In this document: piece by piece, positions 7,028-15,717 of the stretch | Numbering within the stretch: position 1 is the stretch's first letter | Layout: each line of letters opens with the position of its first letter | Assembly (NCBI GenBank): GCA_003416985.1 | Contig: QVIN01000001.1 | Location: forward strand, 496,001-560,000 | DNA from: Duganella sp. BJB480 | GTDB lineage: Bacteria; Pseudomonadota; Gammaproteobacteria; Burkholderiales; Burkholderiaceae_D | Direction: 5' to 3' | Length of the DNA: 64,000 nucleotides | The notes under the pieces: model-generated | What the model was told of the DNA's origin: nothing | Databases searched by the model: none | Seen by the model: the letters and a program-made list of their open reading frames with translations, nothing else | Position numbers and translations under genes: made by a program

Positions 7028-8311
7028 TCAGGCGTTGGCGAATTGCGGACGGCGCGCGGCGCCGTCGCGCTGGTAGCGGCTGACCGACAGGTCGTCGGAC
7101 AAGATCGCCGGACGGCGCGCCGAGATCAGGTCCGCCAGCAGCTGGGCCGAGCCGCACGACATGGTCCAGCCCAGGGTGCCGTGGCCGGTGTTGATGAACA
7201 GGTTGCGCAGACCGGTGCGGCCGACCACCGGCGTGCCGTCCGGCGTCATCGGACGCAGGCCGGTCCAGAAGGTGGCGGATGCGGTGTCGCCGGCGCCGGG
7301 GAACAGGTCGTTGACCACCATCTCCAGCGTCTCGCGGCGGCGCGGGTTCAGGTTCAGGTTGAAGCCGGCGATCTCGGCCATGCCGCCGACGCGGATGCGG
7401 TCGTCGAAGCGGGTCACGGCGATCTTGTAGGTCTCGTCCAGGATGGTCGAGACCGGCGCAGCCGAGGCGTTCACGATCGGCACGGTGATCGAGTAGCCCT
7501 TCAGCGGGTAGACCGGAATCTTGACCAGGTCCTTCAGCAGCGTGGTCGAGTAGGCGCCCAGCGCGACCACGTAGGAGTCGGCCGTCACCAGTTCGCCGGC
7601 GAGCTGCACGCCTTTGATTTCCTCGCCTGCCGTGACCAGGCCGGTGATGTCGACGCCGTAGCGGAACTTCACGCCCATCTGCTCGGCCATCGCGGTCAGG
7701 CGGGTGGTGAACAGCTGGCAGTCGCCGGTCTCATCGTTGGGCAGGCGCAGGCCGCCGACCAGCTTGTTCTGGTCCAGGCCGGGCTCGGCGGCGACCAGCT
7801 GTTCGCGGCTCAGCAGTTCGTACGGCACGCCGGTTTCCTTCAGCACCTGGATGTCCTTGGCGGCGTCGTCCAGTTGCTTCTGGGTGCGGAACAGCTGGGT
7901 GGTGCCTTGCTGGCGGCCTTCGTATTCGATGCCGGTGGCGGCGCGCAGCGCCTTGAAGCAGTCGCGGCTGTACTCGGCCAGGCGCACCATGCGCTCCTTG
8001 TTGACGGCGTAGCGCTCGGCATTGCAGTTCTGCAGCATCTGCCACATCCATTGCAGCTGGAACAGCGTGCCGTCCGGCGTGATCGACAGCGGCGCGTGGC
8101 GCTGCAGCATCCACTTCATCGCCTTGAGCGGGATGCCGGGCGCGGCCCACGGGGAGGCGTAGCCGGGGGAGATCTGGCCGGCGTTGGCGAAGCTGGTTTC
8201 CAGCGCGGGGCCGGGCTGGCGGTCGAGCACGGTCACGTCGTGGCCGGCCTGGGCCAGATAGTAGGCGCTGGTGACGCCGATAACACCGCTACCCAAGATC
8301 ACAACGCGCAT
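7028..8311 (-). CDS. dadA: D-amino acid dehydrogenase, FAD-dependent small subunit
   Basis: A 427-residue DadA/DAO-family flavoprotein. The FAD-binding GSGVIG is at residues 7-12, ending in an acidic strand (VTVLDRQPG), followed by the DadA-typical [16 protein letters not shown]. The C-terminal FAD-contact segment [19 protein letters not shown] is intact. The enzyme deaminates D-amino acids, classically D-alanine, at the inner membrane and passes electrons to the quinone pool. GGGAG lies 6 bp upstream of the ATG. It is divergent from an Lrp-type regulator across 100 bp containing an Lrp-like box, as in other proteobacterial dad loci. No alanine racemase gene is adjacent. Confidence 0.93.
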   Translation of the reverse strand: MRVVILGSGVIGVTSAYYLAQAGHDVTVLDRQPGPALETSFANAGQISPGYASPWAAPGIPLKAMKWMLQRHAPLSITPDGTLFQLQWMWQMLQNCNAERYAVNKERMVRLAEYSRDCFKALRAATGIEYEGRQQGTTQLFRTQKQLDDAAKDIQVLKETGVPYELLSREQLVAAEPGLDQNKLVGGLRLPNDETGDCQLFTTRLTAMAEQMGVKFRYGVDITGLVTAGEEIKGVQLAGELVTADSYVVALGAYSTTLLKDLVKIPVYPLKGYSITVPIVNASAAPVSTILDETYKIAVTRFDDRIRVGGMAEIAGFNLNLNPRRRETLEMVVNDLFPGAGDTASATFWTGLRPMTPDGTPVVGRTGLRNLFINTGHGTLGWTMSCGSAQLLADLISARRPAILSDDLSVSRYQRDGAARRPQFANA

Positions 8312-8368
8312 ACAGTCTCCCGATTATTTAGCCATGCCAGATATTCCGCTATGGTATGCTTGTATCAC

Positions 8369-8383
8369 CAGTATTTGTTACTG
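8369..8383. promoter_or_regulatory. Lrp-type operator between dadA and its regulator
   Basis: CAGTATTTGTTACTG is a dyad with perfect 5-bp arms and a 5-bp centre, and agrees at 13 of 15 positions with the enterobacterial Lrp consensus YAGHAWATTWTDCTR. It abuts TATAAC (8384-8389), a probable -10 of the rightward regulator gene. Binding there could repress the regulator and control dadA on the other side. Confidence 0.6.
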
Positions 8384-8411
8384 TATAACTTGATAAATTC
8401 AGTGGATTTTC

Positions 8412-8909
8412 ATGCGAATTCAAAAGGAATCGGTCCGCACCCTGGACAAACTGGACAGAAAGATATTGCGCATCCTGCAGGAGGATGGGCGGATCTCGAT
8501 GAAGGATTTGAGCGAGCAGGTGGGGCTGTCGATCACGCCGGCCATCGAGCGCGTCAAGCGCATGGAGCGGGACGGGGTGATCACCGGCTACCATGCGCGC
8601 ATCGATCCGCCGGCGCTGGGGGCCAAGCTGCTGGTGTTCGTGGAGATCACGCTGAACCAGAAGTCGGGGCCGGTGTTCGAGCAATTCCGGCGCGAGGTGC
8701 TGCGCATTCCGGAGGTGCAGGAGTGTCATCTGGTGTCGGGCGATTTCGATTACCTGATCAAGGCGCGCATCCACGAGATGGCCGAGTACCGCAAGCTGCT
8801 GGGCGACATGCTGCTCAGTTTGCCCGGCGCGGCGCAGTCGAAAAGTTATGTCGTGATGGAGGAGATCAAGGAAACCTTGATCCTTTCCACCGAGGTGGCG
8901 CAGGCTTGA
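8412..8909 (+). CDS. Lrp/AsnC-family regulator, probable dadA controller
   Basis: A 165-residue feast/famine regulator. Residues 11-70 form the winged helix (LDRKILRILQEDGRISMKDL, then VGLSITPAIERVKRMERDG). The RAM ligand-binding and oligomerisation domain follows (VFVEITLNQKSG, VQECHLVSGDFDYLIKAR). Lrp family members bind amino acids and wrap DNA as octamers. Divergent placement against dadA and the near-consensus box between them make D/L-alanine-responsive control of dadA likely, by analogy with E. coli Lrp and dad; that is inference. The ATG at 8412 is the first good start; its Shine-Dalgarno is weak. Confidence 0.88.
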   Translation: MRIQKESVRTLDKLDRKILRILQEDGRISMKDLSEQVGLSITPAIERVKRMERDGVITGYHARIDPPALGAKLLVFVEITLNQKSGPVFEQFRREVLRIPEVQECHLVSGDFDYLIKARIHEMAEYRKLLGDMLLSLPGAAQSKSYVVMEEIKETLILSTEVAQA

Positions 8910-8957
8910 GCCGCCTCAAAGTGTGGCGCTTGCGCGGCGCAGCGAGAGGCGCACAAT

Positions 8958-9401
8958 ATGCGGATGAACACCACATTCGACACCCTCAGTTATACCAAGC
9001 GGCTGGAAGCGGCCGGCGTACCCGCTGAGCAAGCGGAGGCGCATGCGTTCGCGCTTGGCGAAGTGATGCGGACGCAATGCGCGACCAAGGCCGATATCTA
9101 TGAACTGCGCGAAGAACTGCGCGAAGCGATACTTTCGCAAGGTGCACGGATGGATGCGCAGGGTCTTCAGTTGCAGCAGATTATCCGGGAGGTTGCTGCA
9201 GCCTCAGAAAAACGGGATATGCTGCTGGATGCGAAAATCGATCTGGAGGTGCGGCGGCTTGAGGGTTTGATCAAAGGGCAGGGCGACCGCCTCCATAACG
9301 ACATGCTCAAGTTAAAGACTTATCTGATGGGCTGGACCGTGGCGCTCAATCTCTCGCAGCTTGCCGTCCTGTTCGCCGCATTGACCTACTTCCGCTCCTA
9401 G
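8958..9401 (+). CDS. CCDC90/DUF1640-like coiled-coil protein with C-terminal membrane anchor
   Basis: A 147-residue protein. The opening (NTTFDTLSYTKRLEAAGVPA, then EQAEAHA) and the ATKADIYELREELREAI stretch match the bacterial CCDC90-like family. A long amphipathic, Glu/Lys-rich coiled coil occupies about residues 45-120, and a hydrophobic tail (MGWTVALNLSQLAVLFAALT) anchors the C-terminus. An alternative ATG is two codons in. Related proteins are numerous in proteobacteria and often uncharacterised; some eukaryotic relatives regulate mitochondrial calcium uptake, which should not be transferred here. It sits alone between the Lrp gene and the 519-residue gene. Confidence 0.7.
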   Translation: MRMNTTFDTLSYTKRLEAAGVPAEQAEAHAFALGEVMRTQCATKADIYELREELREAILSQGARMDAQGLQLQQIIREVAAASEKRDMLLDAKIDLEVRRLEGLIKGQGDRLHNDMLKLKTYLMGWTVALNLSQLAVLFAALTYFRS

Positions 9402-9479
9402 CCGTTCGCCAGCTAACGCAGCGATCGCGCCGCTTCAGTTAAAATGCCATAACAGCATTATTTACGAAGCGGAGCAAGT

Positions 9480-11039
9480 GTGAACAATCAGCACGGTACT
9501 CCAGGCGATACCCATGTCATCAGCGTGCGCTCGCTCGACGAGCACATGTCATCCGACCAGAGCTTCAGCTCGGCCTACGCGCGCGCGGTCGGCGCCATCG
9601 CCGGCAACGAGGGCAGCCTGACGCTGGCCCAGTTCGCCGCCGTCACCGACATCGCCGGCGACGGCAAATCCTCCGCCGTCTTCACCGCGCTGGTGTTGAA
9701 CGCCATCGAATCGGGCGTGGACGTCGACTGGGCCTTCAACGCCCTGAGCCGCAGCTGCGCCGGCATCGACCAGGCCGCGCGCGAAAACGCCCTCGCCATG
9801 ACCATCCCGCTGCTGGCGCTGCACGGCGCCGACGCCCGCGCGCTGGCGCAGCGCCTGGCCAAGGCGCTGTCGGCCCGGCTCTCGCCCGAAGACCTCAACC
9901 ACCTGCCGCCGGCCGAGGAACGCGGCATCCTCGCCAACCTGGGCGAACAGGCGCGCCGGCTGGTGCGCGGCCGCTCGCTGGCCGACACCGTGGCCGATTT
10001 CGGCCGCCACGCGGGCCAGCCGGTGCTGGTCGAACACGCGCGCAACTTCCAGTCCGGCGACATCGACCACGGCCAGCTGCGCGAATTGGTGGGCACCGCC
10101 ACCACCGCCATCGCGCAGGACATCAGCGCCTACCTGGAACAGGCGCGCATGCTGTCGGCGGGCGAGGCCATGGCCGCCACGCTGATCAGCGCCGCCAACG
10201 ACCTGAAAAACCAGGTGCTGCAACGCCTGACTTTGGTGGACCAGCGCATCGCCCACGAACGCCGCCTGATGCTGGAGGAGATCGACGACGCCGTGCACGA
10301 CGCCGGCAACGCCATCGAACTGGCCATCACCGACCGGCTCAACACCGATCAGTGGAAGGATGAAGACGTGTGGGCCAGCATGGGCCGCCAGCAGTTCGGC
10401 CAGGAGATGGAGCGGCGGCTGGACCGCATCGTGCGCCGCAAGGAGCAATCGCTGCACCTGCTGCAGGAGGACCTGCGGCTGTTCCAGCAGGCGATGCGTT
10501 TGAATCAATCGTCGGTGTTCCAGCGTCAGCACCACTCCACGCTGGCCAAGCTGATGCCGCGGCTGCGGGTCGGCACGCGCATCGTCAACAGCGTGGACAC
10601 GGCGGCCAACGTCACCTTGATGAGCGGGGCGGTGGTGGCGGCCGGCACCGGTACGGCGGCCTACCTGATCGGCGCGGCGGTGGTGCTGCCGGTGGTGGCG
10701 CCGGTGGCGCCGTTTGTCGGCGGCGCGGTGCTGCTGGCCGGCGCGTTCAAATGGTTCACCGACGGCGGCAAGCGCAAACGCACCGAGATCCGCGACAAGC
10801 GCGCCGCCTTCGAGGCCGAACTGCGCAAGCAGCTGCAGGCCGCCGAGCAAAGCTTCAACACGCAGCTGGACCTGGTGGCGCAAGGCTTTCACGAGTCGGC
10901 GCTGCAGCTGCTAACGCCTCTGCTGCTGGAGGCCGAAGCGGCCGGCCGCGTGCCCGGCATGCGCCAGCGTATCGCCGACCGCGTGATCACCCACGCCCAG
11001 GCGGCGATCCGCCAGCTCGACGCTGAGCTGCGCAAATAA
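9480..11039 (+). CDS. Unrecognised 519-residue helical protein with central-to-C-terminal membrane hairpin
   Basis: GTG start with GGAG 6 bp upstream. Residues about 30-135 form a helical N-terminal domain (ARAVGAIAGNEGSLTLAQFA, VDVDWAFNALSR) reminiscent of TerB-like folds. Residues 200-350 are long charged helices likely to form coiled coils. Residues about 376-425 are a Gly/Ala/Val-rich hydrophobic hairpin (SGAVVAAGTGTAAYLIG, FVGGAVLLAGAFKWF). A basic patch GGKRKR and a further helical tail follow. Helix-hairpin-helix architecture recalls bacterial dynamin-like proteins, but there is no P-loop or GTPase domain. The stop abuts the convergent emrA stop with no gap. Function unknown. Confidence 0.6.
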   Translation: MNNQHGTPGDTHVISVRSLDEHMSSDQSFSSAYARAVGAIAGNEGSLTLAQFAAVTDIAGDGKSSAVFTALVLNAIESGVDVDWAFNALSRSCAGIDQAARENALAMTIPLLALHGADARALAQRLAKALSARLSPEDLNHLPPAEERGILANLGEQARRLVRGRSLADTVADFGRHAGQPVLVEHARNFQSGDIDHGQLRELVGTATTAIAQDISAYLEQARMLSAGEAMAATLISAANDLKNQVLQRLTLVDQRIAHERRLMLEEIDDAVHDAGNAIELAITDRLNTDQWKDEDVWASMGRQQFGQEMERRLDRIVRRKEQSLHLLQEDLRLFQQAMRLNQSSVFQRQHHSTLAKLMPRLRVGTRIVNSVDTAANVTLMSGAVVAAGTGTAAYLIGAAVVLPVVAPVAPFVGGAVLLAGAFKWFTDGGKRKRTEIRDKRAAFEAELRKQLQAAEQSFNTQLDLVAQGFHESALQLLTPLLLEAEAAGRVPGMRQRIADRVITHAQAAIRQLDAELRK

Positions 11040-12188
11040 TCAGAGGTTGCGGGCGACGATGGCGTCGGCGGCGGTGGCGGCCTGCTGCAGCGGCTGCGCC
11101 AGCGCCTGCGTGCTGTAGACCGGCGCCTGCGGCATCGCCGCGCCCAGCACCGGGCCGTCGGTCTTGCTGACGTCGACCGTCACCGTGGTCGACAAGCCGA
11201 TACGCAGCGGATGCTCTGCCAGTTCCTTCGCATCGAGCGCGATGCGAACCGGCAGCCGCTGCACCACCTTGATCCAGTTGCCGCTGGCGTTCTGCGCCGG
11301 CAGCAGCGAGAACGCGCTGCCCGTGCCGGCCGACAGTCCGACCACCTTGCCGTGGAAGACCACCTTGCTGCCATACATATCGGCCTCGATCTTCGCATCC
11401 TGGCCGACGCGGATATCGCGCAGCTCCGATTCCTTGAAGTTCGCGTCCACCCACAACTGGTCCAGCGGCACGATGGACAGCAGCGAGGTGCCCGGTGTGG
11501 CACGTGCGCCGATCTGCACGCTGCGCTTGGCCACATAACCCGACACCGGCGCGACGATGGTGTTGCGGCGCGCCGCCAGCCATGCCTGCACATAGTCCGC
11601 CTTGGCCGCCTGCACCAGCGGATGCTGCGCCAGCGGCACGCCGGCCACGCCGGCCTGCGCGGCCTCGGCCTGCCGCAGCGCCACCGCGATCGCGGCGCGC
11701 GCGTTGTCCACGGCCTGGCGCGCGTGGTCCACTTCCTCACCCGACACCGTGTGGTCCGCAGCCAGCGGCTTGCGGCGCGCCAGGTCGTCCTCGGCGGTCT
11801 TCAATTGCAGCTTGCGCAGCGCGACGGTGGCCTCGTACTGCGCGACGTCCGCATAGCGCTGGCGTTGCTGGCGCACGGCCGCGCCGAGGCGGGCGTCGGC
11901 CTGGCTCAAGGCGACATCGGCGTCGGCCGAATCGAGCTTGATCAGCGTGGCGCCGGCGCGCACCATCTGCGTTTCGTCGGCGCGGATTTCGGTGACGTTG
12001 CCCGCCACCTGCGACGACAGGTTGACCAGGTTGCCGCCCACATAGGCGTTGTCGGTTTCCTGCTCCTTCGACAGCACGGCCTTGTAGTACACCGCGTAGG
12101 CCGCGCCGGCGGCGAGAAACAGCAGCGTGATGGCGGCGAGGACGGTCTTGCGTTTGCTGTCGTTGGTTTTGGTGATGTCAGTGCTCAT
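11040..12188 (-). CDS. emrA: EmrA-type membrane fusion protein
   Basis: A 382-residue HlyD/EmrA adaptor. One N-terminal transmembrane helix (about residues 17-36) anchors it in the inner membrane. A first barrel strand DNAYVGGNLVNLSSQVAG, a long alpha-helical hairpin (about 85-205), and a lipoyl/beta-barrel return (NTIVAPVSGYVAKRSVQIGA, DQLWVDANFKESELRDIR) follow in family order. It links the DHA2 permease to an outer-membrane factor. It is the last gene of the operon, 15 bp after the outer-membrane factor stop. Homology to EmrA is clear; the exported compounds are unknown. Confidence 0.88.
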   Translation of the reverse strand: MSTDITKTNDSKRKTVLAAITLLFLAAGAAYAVYYKAVLSKEQETDNAYVGGNLVNLSSQVAGNVTEIRADETQMVRAGATLIKLDSADADVALSQADARLGAAVRQQRQRYADVAQYEATVALRKLQLKTAEDDLARRKPLAADHTVSGEEVDHARQAVDNARAAIAVALRQAEAAQAGVAGVPLAQHPLVQAAKADYVQAWLAARRNTIVAPVSGYVAKRSVQIGARATPGTSLLSIVPLDQLWVDANFKESELRDIRVGQDAKIEADMYGSKVVFHGKVVGLSAGTGSAFSLLPAQNASGNWIKVVQRLPVRIALDAKELAEHPLRIGLSTTVTVDVSKTDGPVLGAAMPQAPVYSTQALAQPLQQAATAADAIVARNL

Positions 12189-12203
12189 GTTCGGTTCCCG
12201 GTT

Positions 12204-13658
12204 TTATTTGGAGGCGGTGGCGGTGGGCGCTTCTTCGCGGTAGCCGCCGCCCAGCGCGTTGGTCAGGGCCACTTCGGCCAGCAGCTGCACCTGTTGCAGA
12301 TAGAGGTCGGCGTCCTGCTGCTTGAGCAGCGCCAGTTGTGCGGTCAGCGTTGCCGCGCGGTCGGCCAGGCCGTGTGCCAGGCGCGCCTGCGCCGACGCCA
12401 GTTGCGCGCGCGTCGTGCCGGTGGCCGCTGCCTGCTCGGTGATCTGCCGCTCGATGCCTTGCAGCTGCACGCCGTCCTGCGCGACTTCGCGTACGGCGTC
12501 GACCACCGCCTGGTTGTATTCGGCGATGCGCTCGTTGCGGCCGGTGCGGGCGCCATCGAGTTGCGCGTCGAGGCGGCGGCTGTCGAACAGCGGCAGCGTC
12601 AGCGTAGGGCCGACGTAAAGCGTACGGCTCGCGGCTTGCAGCAGGTTCTCCAGCTTGACGGTGTCCAGGCCGATGGAGCCGGTCAGGTTCACGTCCGGAT
12701 AGAATGCCGCCTTGGCCGCATCGATCCTGCTCAGCGAGGCTTCCAGCTTCCAGCGCGCGGCCTGCAGGTCCGGGCGCCGCGCCAGCAACTCCATGCCGAG
12801 GCGGGAGGGCCGGGCGTGCGCCGCGCTGCCCAGCGGGCGCGCTGTGAGGCCGGCCAGCGCGCCGCTGTCGGCGCCGGTCAGGGCGCGCAGGGCTTCGCGT
12901 TCGCGGCCGATGTCGGCGGTGAGCTGCGCGTGCTGCTTGCGGATCTGGCTCAGCTCCGCTTCGGCGGCGCGCTGCTCGTCGCTGTTGGCCAGGCCGCCGG
13001 CGATGCGTTTGGCCTTGTCCTGCACCAGCGCCGCCTGCGCGGCCGTCAGCTGCTCGTTGTTGGCCAGCCGCGCCCACGCGCCTTGCAGTCGGAAGTAGCT
13101 TTGCGCGACGGCTGCGGCCAGCGCGCGTTCGGCTTCGGCATATTCGGCGCGGCCGGCGTTCAATTCGCCGACGGCGGCGGCCACCTGCGCGCGGTTCTTG
13201 CCCCACCAGTCGAAGTTGTAGCGCGCTTCCAGGCGCAGGGTCTCGGCGGTGAACCACGCGCCGCCGATGGGCGCGGGGAACAGGCCGGTGCCGGAATAGC
13301 GCTGGCGGTTGGCGCCGGCGTAGCCGTCGACATCAATCCCCAGGTCGGCCGCGCTGCGCGACAATGCCGAACGCGCGCTGCCGATGTGCGCCGCCGCCAC
13401 GTCCAGCGTCGGCGCGGAGGCCAGCGCCTGCTTGATCAGCGCGTCCAGTTGCGGATCGCGGTAGGCGGTCCACCACTGCGCATCGGGCCAGCCTTCGCGC
13501 GCCAGCTTGATGTCGGCGGGCAGTTCGGCGATGTCGCGCCGCACCGGCGGATGCTGCTCCGGTGTGATGTGGGCGCAGCCGGCCAAGGCCAGGCCGAGGG
13601 CCGTGGCAAACAGCAGTGTGGTCTTGTTCACTTGAGGTTCCATTCGTTTCATGTTCAT
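12204..13658 (-). CDS. NodT/OprM-type outer-membrane efflux lipoprotein
   Basis: A 484-residue RND/MFS-associated outer-membrane factor. A lipoprotein signal ends in the lipobox LALAGC (Cys28). The mature part begins with the family's WWTAYRDPQLDALIKQAL and has two repeats of the TolC-like fold, the second starting near GMELLARRPDLQAARWKLEA. The ATG at 13658 is chosen because it overlaps the permease stop as ATGA, giving translational coupling; later ATGs at 13652 and 13643 are possible. It should form the trimeric outer-membrane exit duct for the EmrAB-type pump. Confidence 0.88.
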   Translation of the reverse strand: MNMKRMEPQVNKTTLLFATALGLALAGCAHITPEQHPPVRRDIAELPADIKLAREGWPDAQWWTAYRDPQLDALIKQALASAPTLDVAAAHIGSARSALSRSAADLGIDVDGYAGANRQRYSGTGLFPAPIGGAWFTAETLRLEARYNFDWWGKNRAQVAAAVGELNAGRAEYAEAERALAAAVAQSYFRLQGAWARLANNEQLTAAQAALVQDKAKRIAGGLANSDEQRAAEAELSQIRKQHAQLTADIGREREALRALTGADSGALAGLTARPLGSAAHARPSRLGMELLARRPDLQAARWKLEASLSRIDAAKAAFYPDVNLTGSIGLDTVKLENLLQAASRTLYVGPTLTLPLFDSRRLDAQLDGARTGRNERIAEYNQAVVDAVREVAQDGVQLQGIERQITEQAAATGTTRAQLASAQARLAHGLADRAATLTAQLALLKQQDADLYLQQVQLLAEVALTNALGGGYREEAPTATASK

Positions 13659-15178
13659 TCCATGGCGGCGTGGTCGACCGCCGGCGCGGCCTGCTTGGCG
13701 GGAGGGCGCACCAACAGCAGCAGCGGTATCACGCACAGCGTCAGGATCATCATCAGCCAGAAGTCGTCGACGTAGGCGATCATCGACGCCTGGCGGGTGA
13801 TCTCCCCATTCAGCGCGGCCGCCGCTTCGGGCGTGGCCACGTTGTCCAGCAGCGCCGGATTGACGGTGGTGATCTTCTCGGCCAGCGTGGCGTGCATGCC
13901 CTGCGTGTTCCGCACCAACAGCGTCTGCACCAACGCGATGCCGATCGAGCTGCCGATATTGCGTATCAGGCTGTAGATGGCCGTGCCCTCGGCGCGCATC
14001 TCCGGCGACAGCGTGGCGAAGGTCGCGGCGCTCAGCGGCACGAACACCAGCCCCAGTCCCAGGCCCTGGATCACGCCCGGCCAGACGATGTCGCTGCGCG
14101 AGAGCACCAGCGTGTAGCGCGTCATCTGCCACAGCGAGAAGGCGGTGATGGCGAAACCTATGCCCAGCAACAGGCGCAGGTCGAACTTGCCGACCAGCCG
14201 GCCCACCACCATCATCGCGATCATGGTGCCGATGCCGCTGGGCGCGGTCACCAGGCCGGCGACGGCGGCCGGATAGCCCATCAAGCTTTGCAGCATCGAC
14301 GGCGTCAGCGCGCGCGTGGCGAACAGCACCAGGCCGACGATGAAGATGAACAGCAGGCCGCTGACGTAGTTCGCGTTCTTCAGCAGCCGGTAGTCGAAGA
14401 ACGATTTGCCGGCCGGCCGCAGCGCGGTGTGCGCCACGAAGTAGGCGAAGCTCAGGGCCAGCACGATCGCCTCCACCCAGGTCTCCCTGGCCGCGAACCA
14501 GTCGTTTTGCTCGCCGCGGTCGAGCAGCATCTGCAGCGCGCCGATCGACAGGCTGAGGGTGGCGAAGCCGAAGGCGTCAAAGCTCATCTTGCGCGCGCCG
14601 GGCACCGGGCGGATGTAGCGCCAGATGCCGTAGAACGCCAGCGCGCCCACCGGCACGTTGATGAAGAACACCCAGCGCCAGTTGTAGCTGTCGGTCAGCC
14701 AGCCGCCCAGCGTGGGGCCGAGGATGGGGCCTATCATCACGCCCATGCCCCACACGGCCATGGCCGAGCCGTGCTTCTCGCGCGGATTGATGTCGAGCAG
14801 CGTGGCCTGCGACAGCGGCACCAGCGCCGCGCCGAACACGCCCTGCAGCAGGCGCGCGGCGACGATCTCCGCCAGCGAGCCGGACAGCCCGCACAGCACC
14901 GAGGCCAAGGTGAAGCCGGCCACCGCGGTCAGGAAAATGTTCTTCTGGCCGTAGCGGTCGCACAGCCAGCCGGTCAGCGGCGTGGCGATGGCGGCGGCCA
15001 CGATGAAGGAGGTCAGCACCCAGGTGATCTGGTCCTGCGAGGCCGACAGGCTGCCCTGCATGTGCGGCAGCGCGACGTTGGCGATGGTGCCGTCCAGCGC
15101 CTGGATGACGGTCGCCAGCATGATCGACAGCGTGATCATGGGGCGGTTGATGTCGCCTGGCGGTGCGGCCGTGCTCAT
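13655..15178 (-). CDS. emrB: EmrB-type DHA2 family MFS permease
   Basis: A 507-residue, 14-TM drug:H+ antiporter of the DHA2 family. The DHA2 features ALDGTIANVALPHMQGSL (TM1), LTGWLCDRYGQKNIF (loop 2-3) and LGPTLGGWL with NWRWVFFINVPVG (TM5-6) are all visible. It exports hydrophobic toxic compounds driven by the proton gradient, with EmrA and the lipoprotein duct encoded just downstream. Its start overlaps the marR stop by ATGA and its own stop overlaps the outer-membrane factor start, so four genes form one tightly coupled operon led by the regulator. Confidence 0.9.
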   Translation of the reverse strand: MSTAAPPGDINRPMITLSIMLATVIQALDGTIANVALPHMQGSLSASQDQITWVLTSFIVAAAIATPLTGWLCDRYGQKNIFLTAVAGFTLASVLCGLSGSLAEIVAARLLQGVFGAALVPLSQATLLDINPREKHGSAMAVWGMGVMIGPILGPTLGGWLTDSYNWRWVFFINVPVGALAFYGIWRYIRPVPGARKMSFDAFGFATLSLSIGALQMLLDRGEQNDWFAARETWVEAIVLALSFAYFVAHTALRPAGKSFFDYRLLKNANYVSGLLFIFIVGLVLFATRALTPSMLQSLMGYPAAVAGLVTAPSGIGTMIAMMVVGRLVGKFDLRLLLGIGFAITAFSLWQMTRYTLVLSRSDIVWPGVIQGLGLGLVFVPLSAATFATLSPEMRAEGTAIYSLIRNIGSSIGIALVQTLLVRNTQGMHATLAEKITTVNPALLDNVATPEAAAALNGEITRQASMIAYVDDFWLMMILTLCVIPLLLLVRPPAKQAAPAVDHAAME

Positions 15179-15609
15179 GGGCGCGACTCGATCTCGGTGA
15201 GCAGCGTCTCCAGGAATTCGGTGACGACGCGCAGCACCGCCGGATCGGCGCCGCCCAGCAGCTCCAGGCGGAAGGCGGAGGCTTCCTTCCAGACGCTCTG
15301 GTAGATCTGCTGCCCTTGTTCGGTCAGGCTGACCAGCTTGACGCGGCGGTCGGTCTCGGACGGCGTGCGGACCACGTAGCCGGCTTTGACGAGGCGGTCG
15401 ATGGTGGCGACCATGGTCGGGTCCTCGACGCCGACGCGGGCGGCCAGCCGGGTTTGCGACAGCGCCTCGCTTTCCTTGGCGATGAAGGCGATCGCCATCC
15501 AGCTGGCCTGGCTCAGGCCCAGGTGCTTGAGGCGGCGGTCGACCGCCAGGCGCCAGGCGCGGGCGGTGCCGTGCATCGCGGCGGAGAAGCGTTCTTCGAT
15601 AGAGGGCAT
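15175..15609 (-). CDS. MarR-family repressor of the emr-type operon
   Basis: A 144-residue MarR protein. The winged helix spans about residues 35-105, with TRLAARVGVEDPTMVATIDR as recognition helix and the wing YVVRTPSETDRRVKL. Dimerisation helices lie at both ends. MarR proteins release DNA when phenolic or lipophilic ligands bind. It is promoter-proximal and coupled to emrB, so autorepression and ligand-induced efflux are likely. A short dyad, ATCG-AA-CGAT at 15635-15644, lies 26 bp upstream of the ATG and may be part of its operator. Confidence 0.88.
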   Translation of the reverse strand: MPSIEERFSAAMHGTARAWRLAVDRRLKHLGLSQASWMAIAFIAKESEALSQTRLAARVGVEDPTMVATIDRLVKAGYVVRTPSETDRRVKLVSLTEQGQQIYQSVWKEASAFRLELLGGADPAVLRVVTEFLETLLTEIESRP

Positions 15610-15717
15610 ATGATTTTGCAGCTAATGGTTAGGTATCGAACGATTATTTTAGCACGGGAGTTTTCCGTTCAACAAGTGGCGTGCTACGCTGGCGGCATTG
15701 CCCAATCAGGAACCACC

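Noticed and set aside
6152..9028. Long plus-strand ORF over the HDOD, dadA and Lrp region
   Set aside because: It covers three genes with firm family matches on their own frames; composition is Arg/Gly/Gln-rich shadow sequence.
11211..13775. 854-codon plus-strand ORF opposite emrA and the outer-membrane factor
   Set aside because: Shadow ORF, antisense to two coupled genes with clear domains.
12204..14132. N-terminal extension of the outer-membrane factor into the emrB gene
   Set aside because: The extension lies in another frame of emrB. The lipoprotein signal and the ATGA overlap fix the start at 13658.
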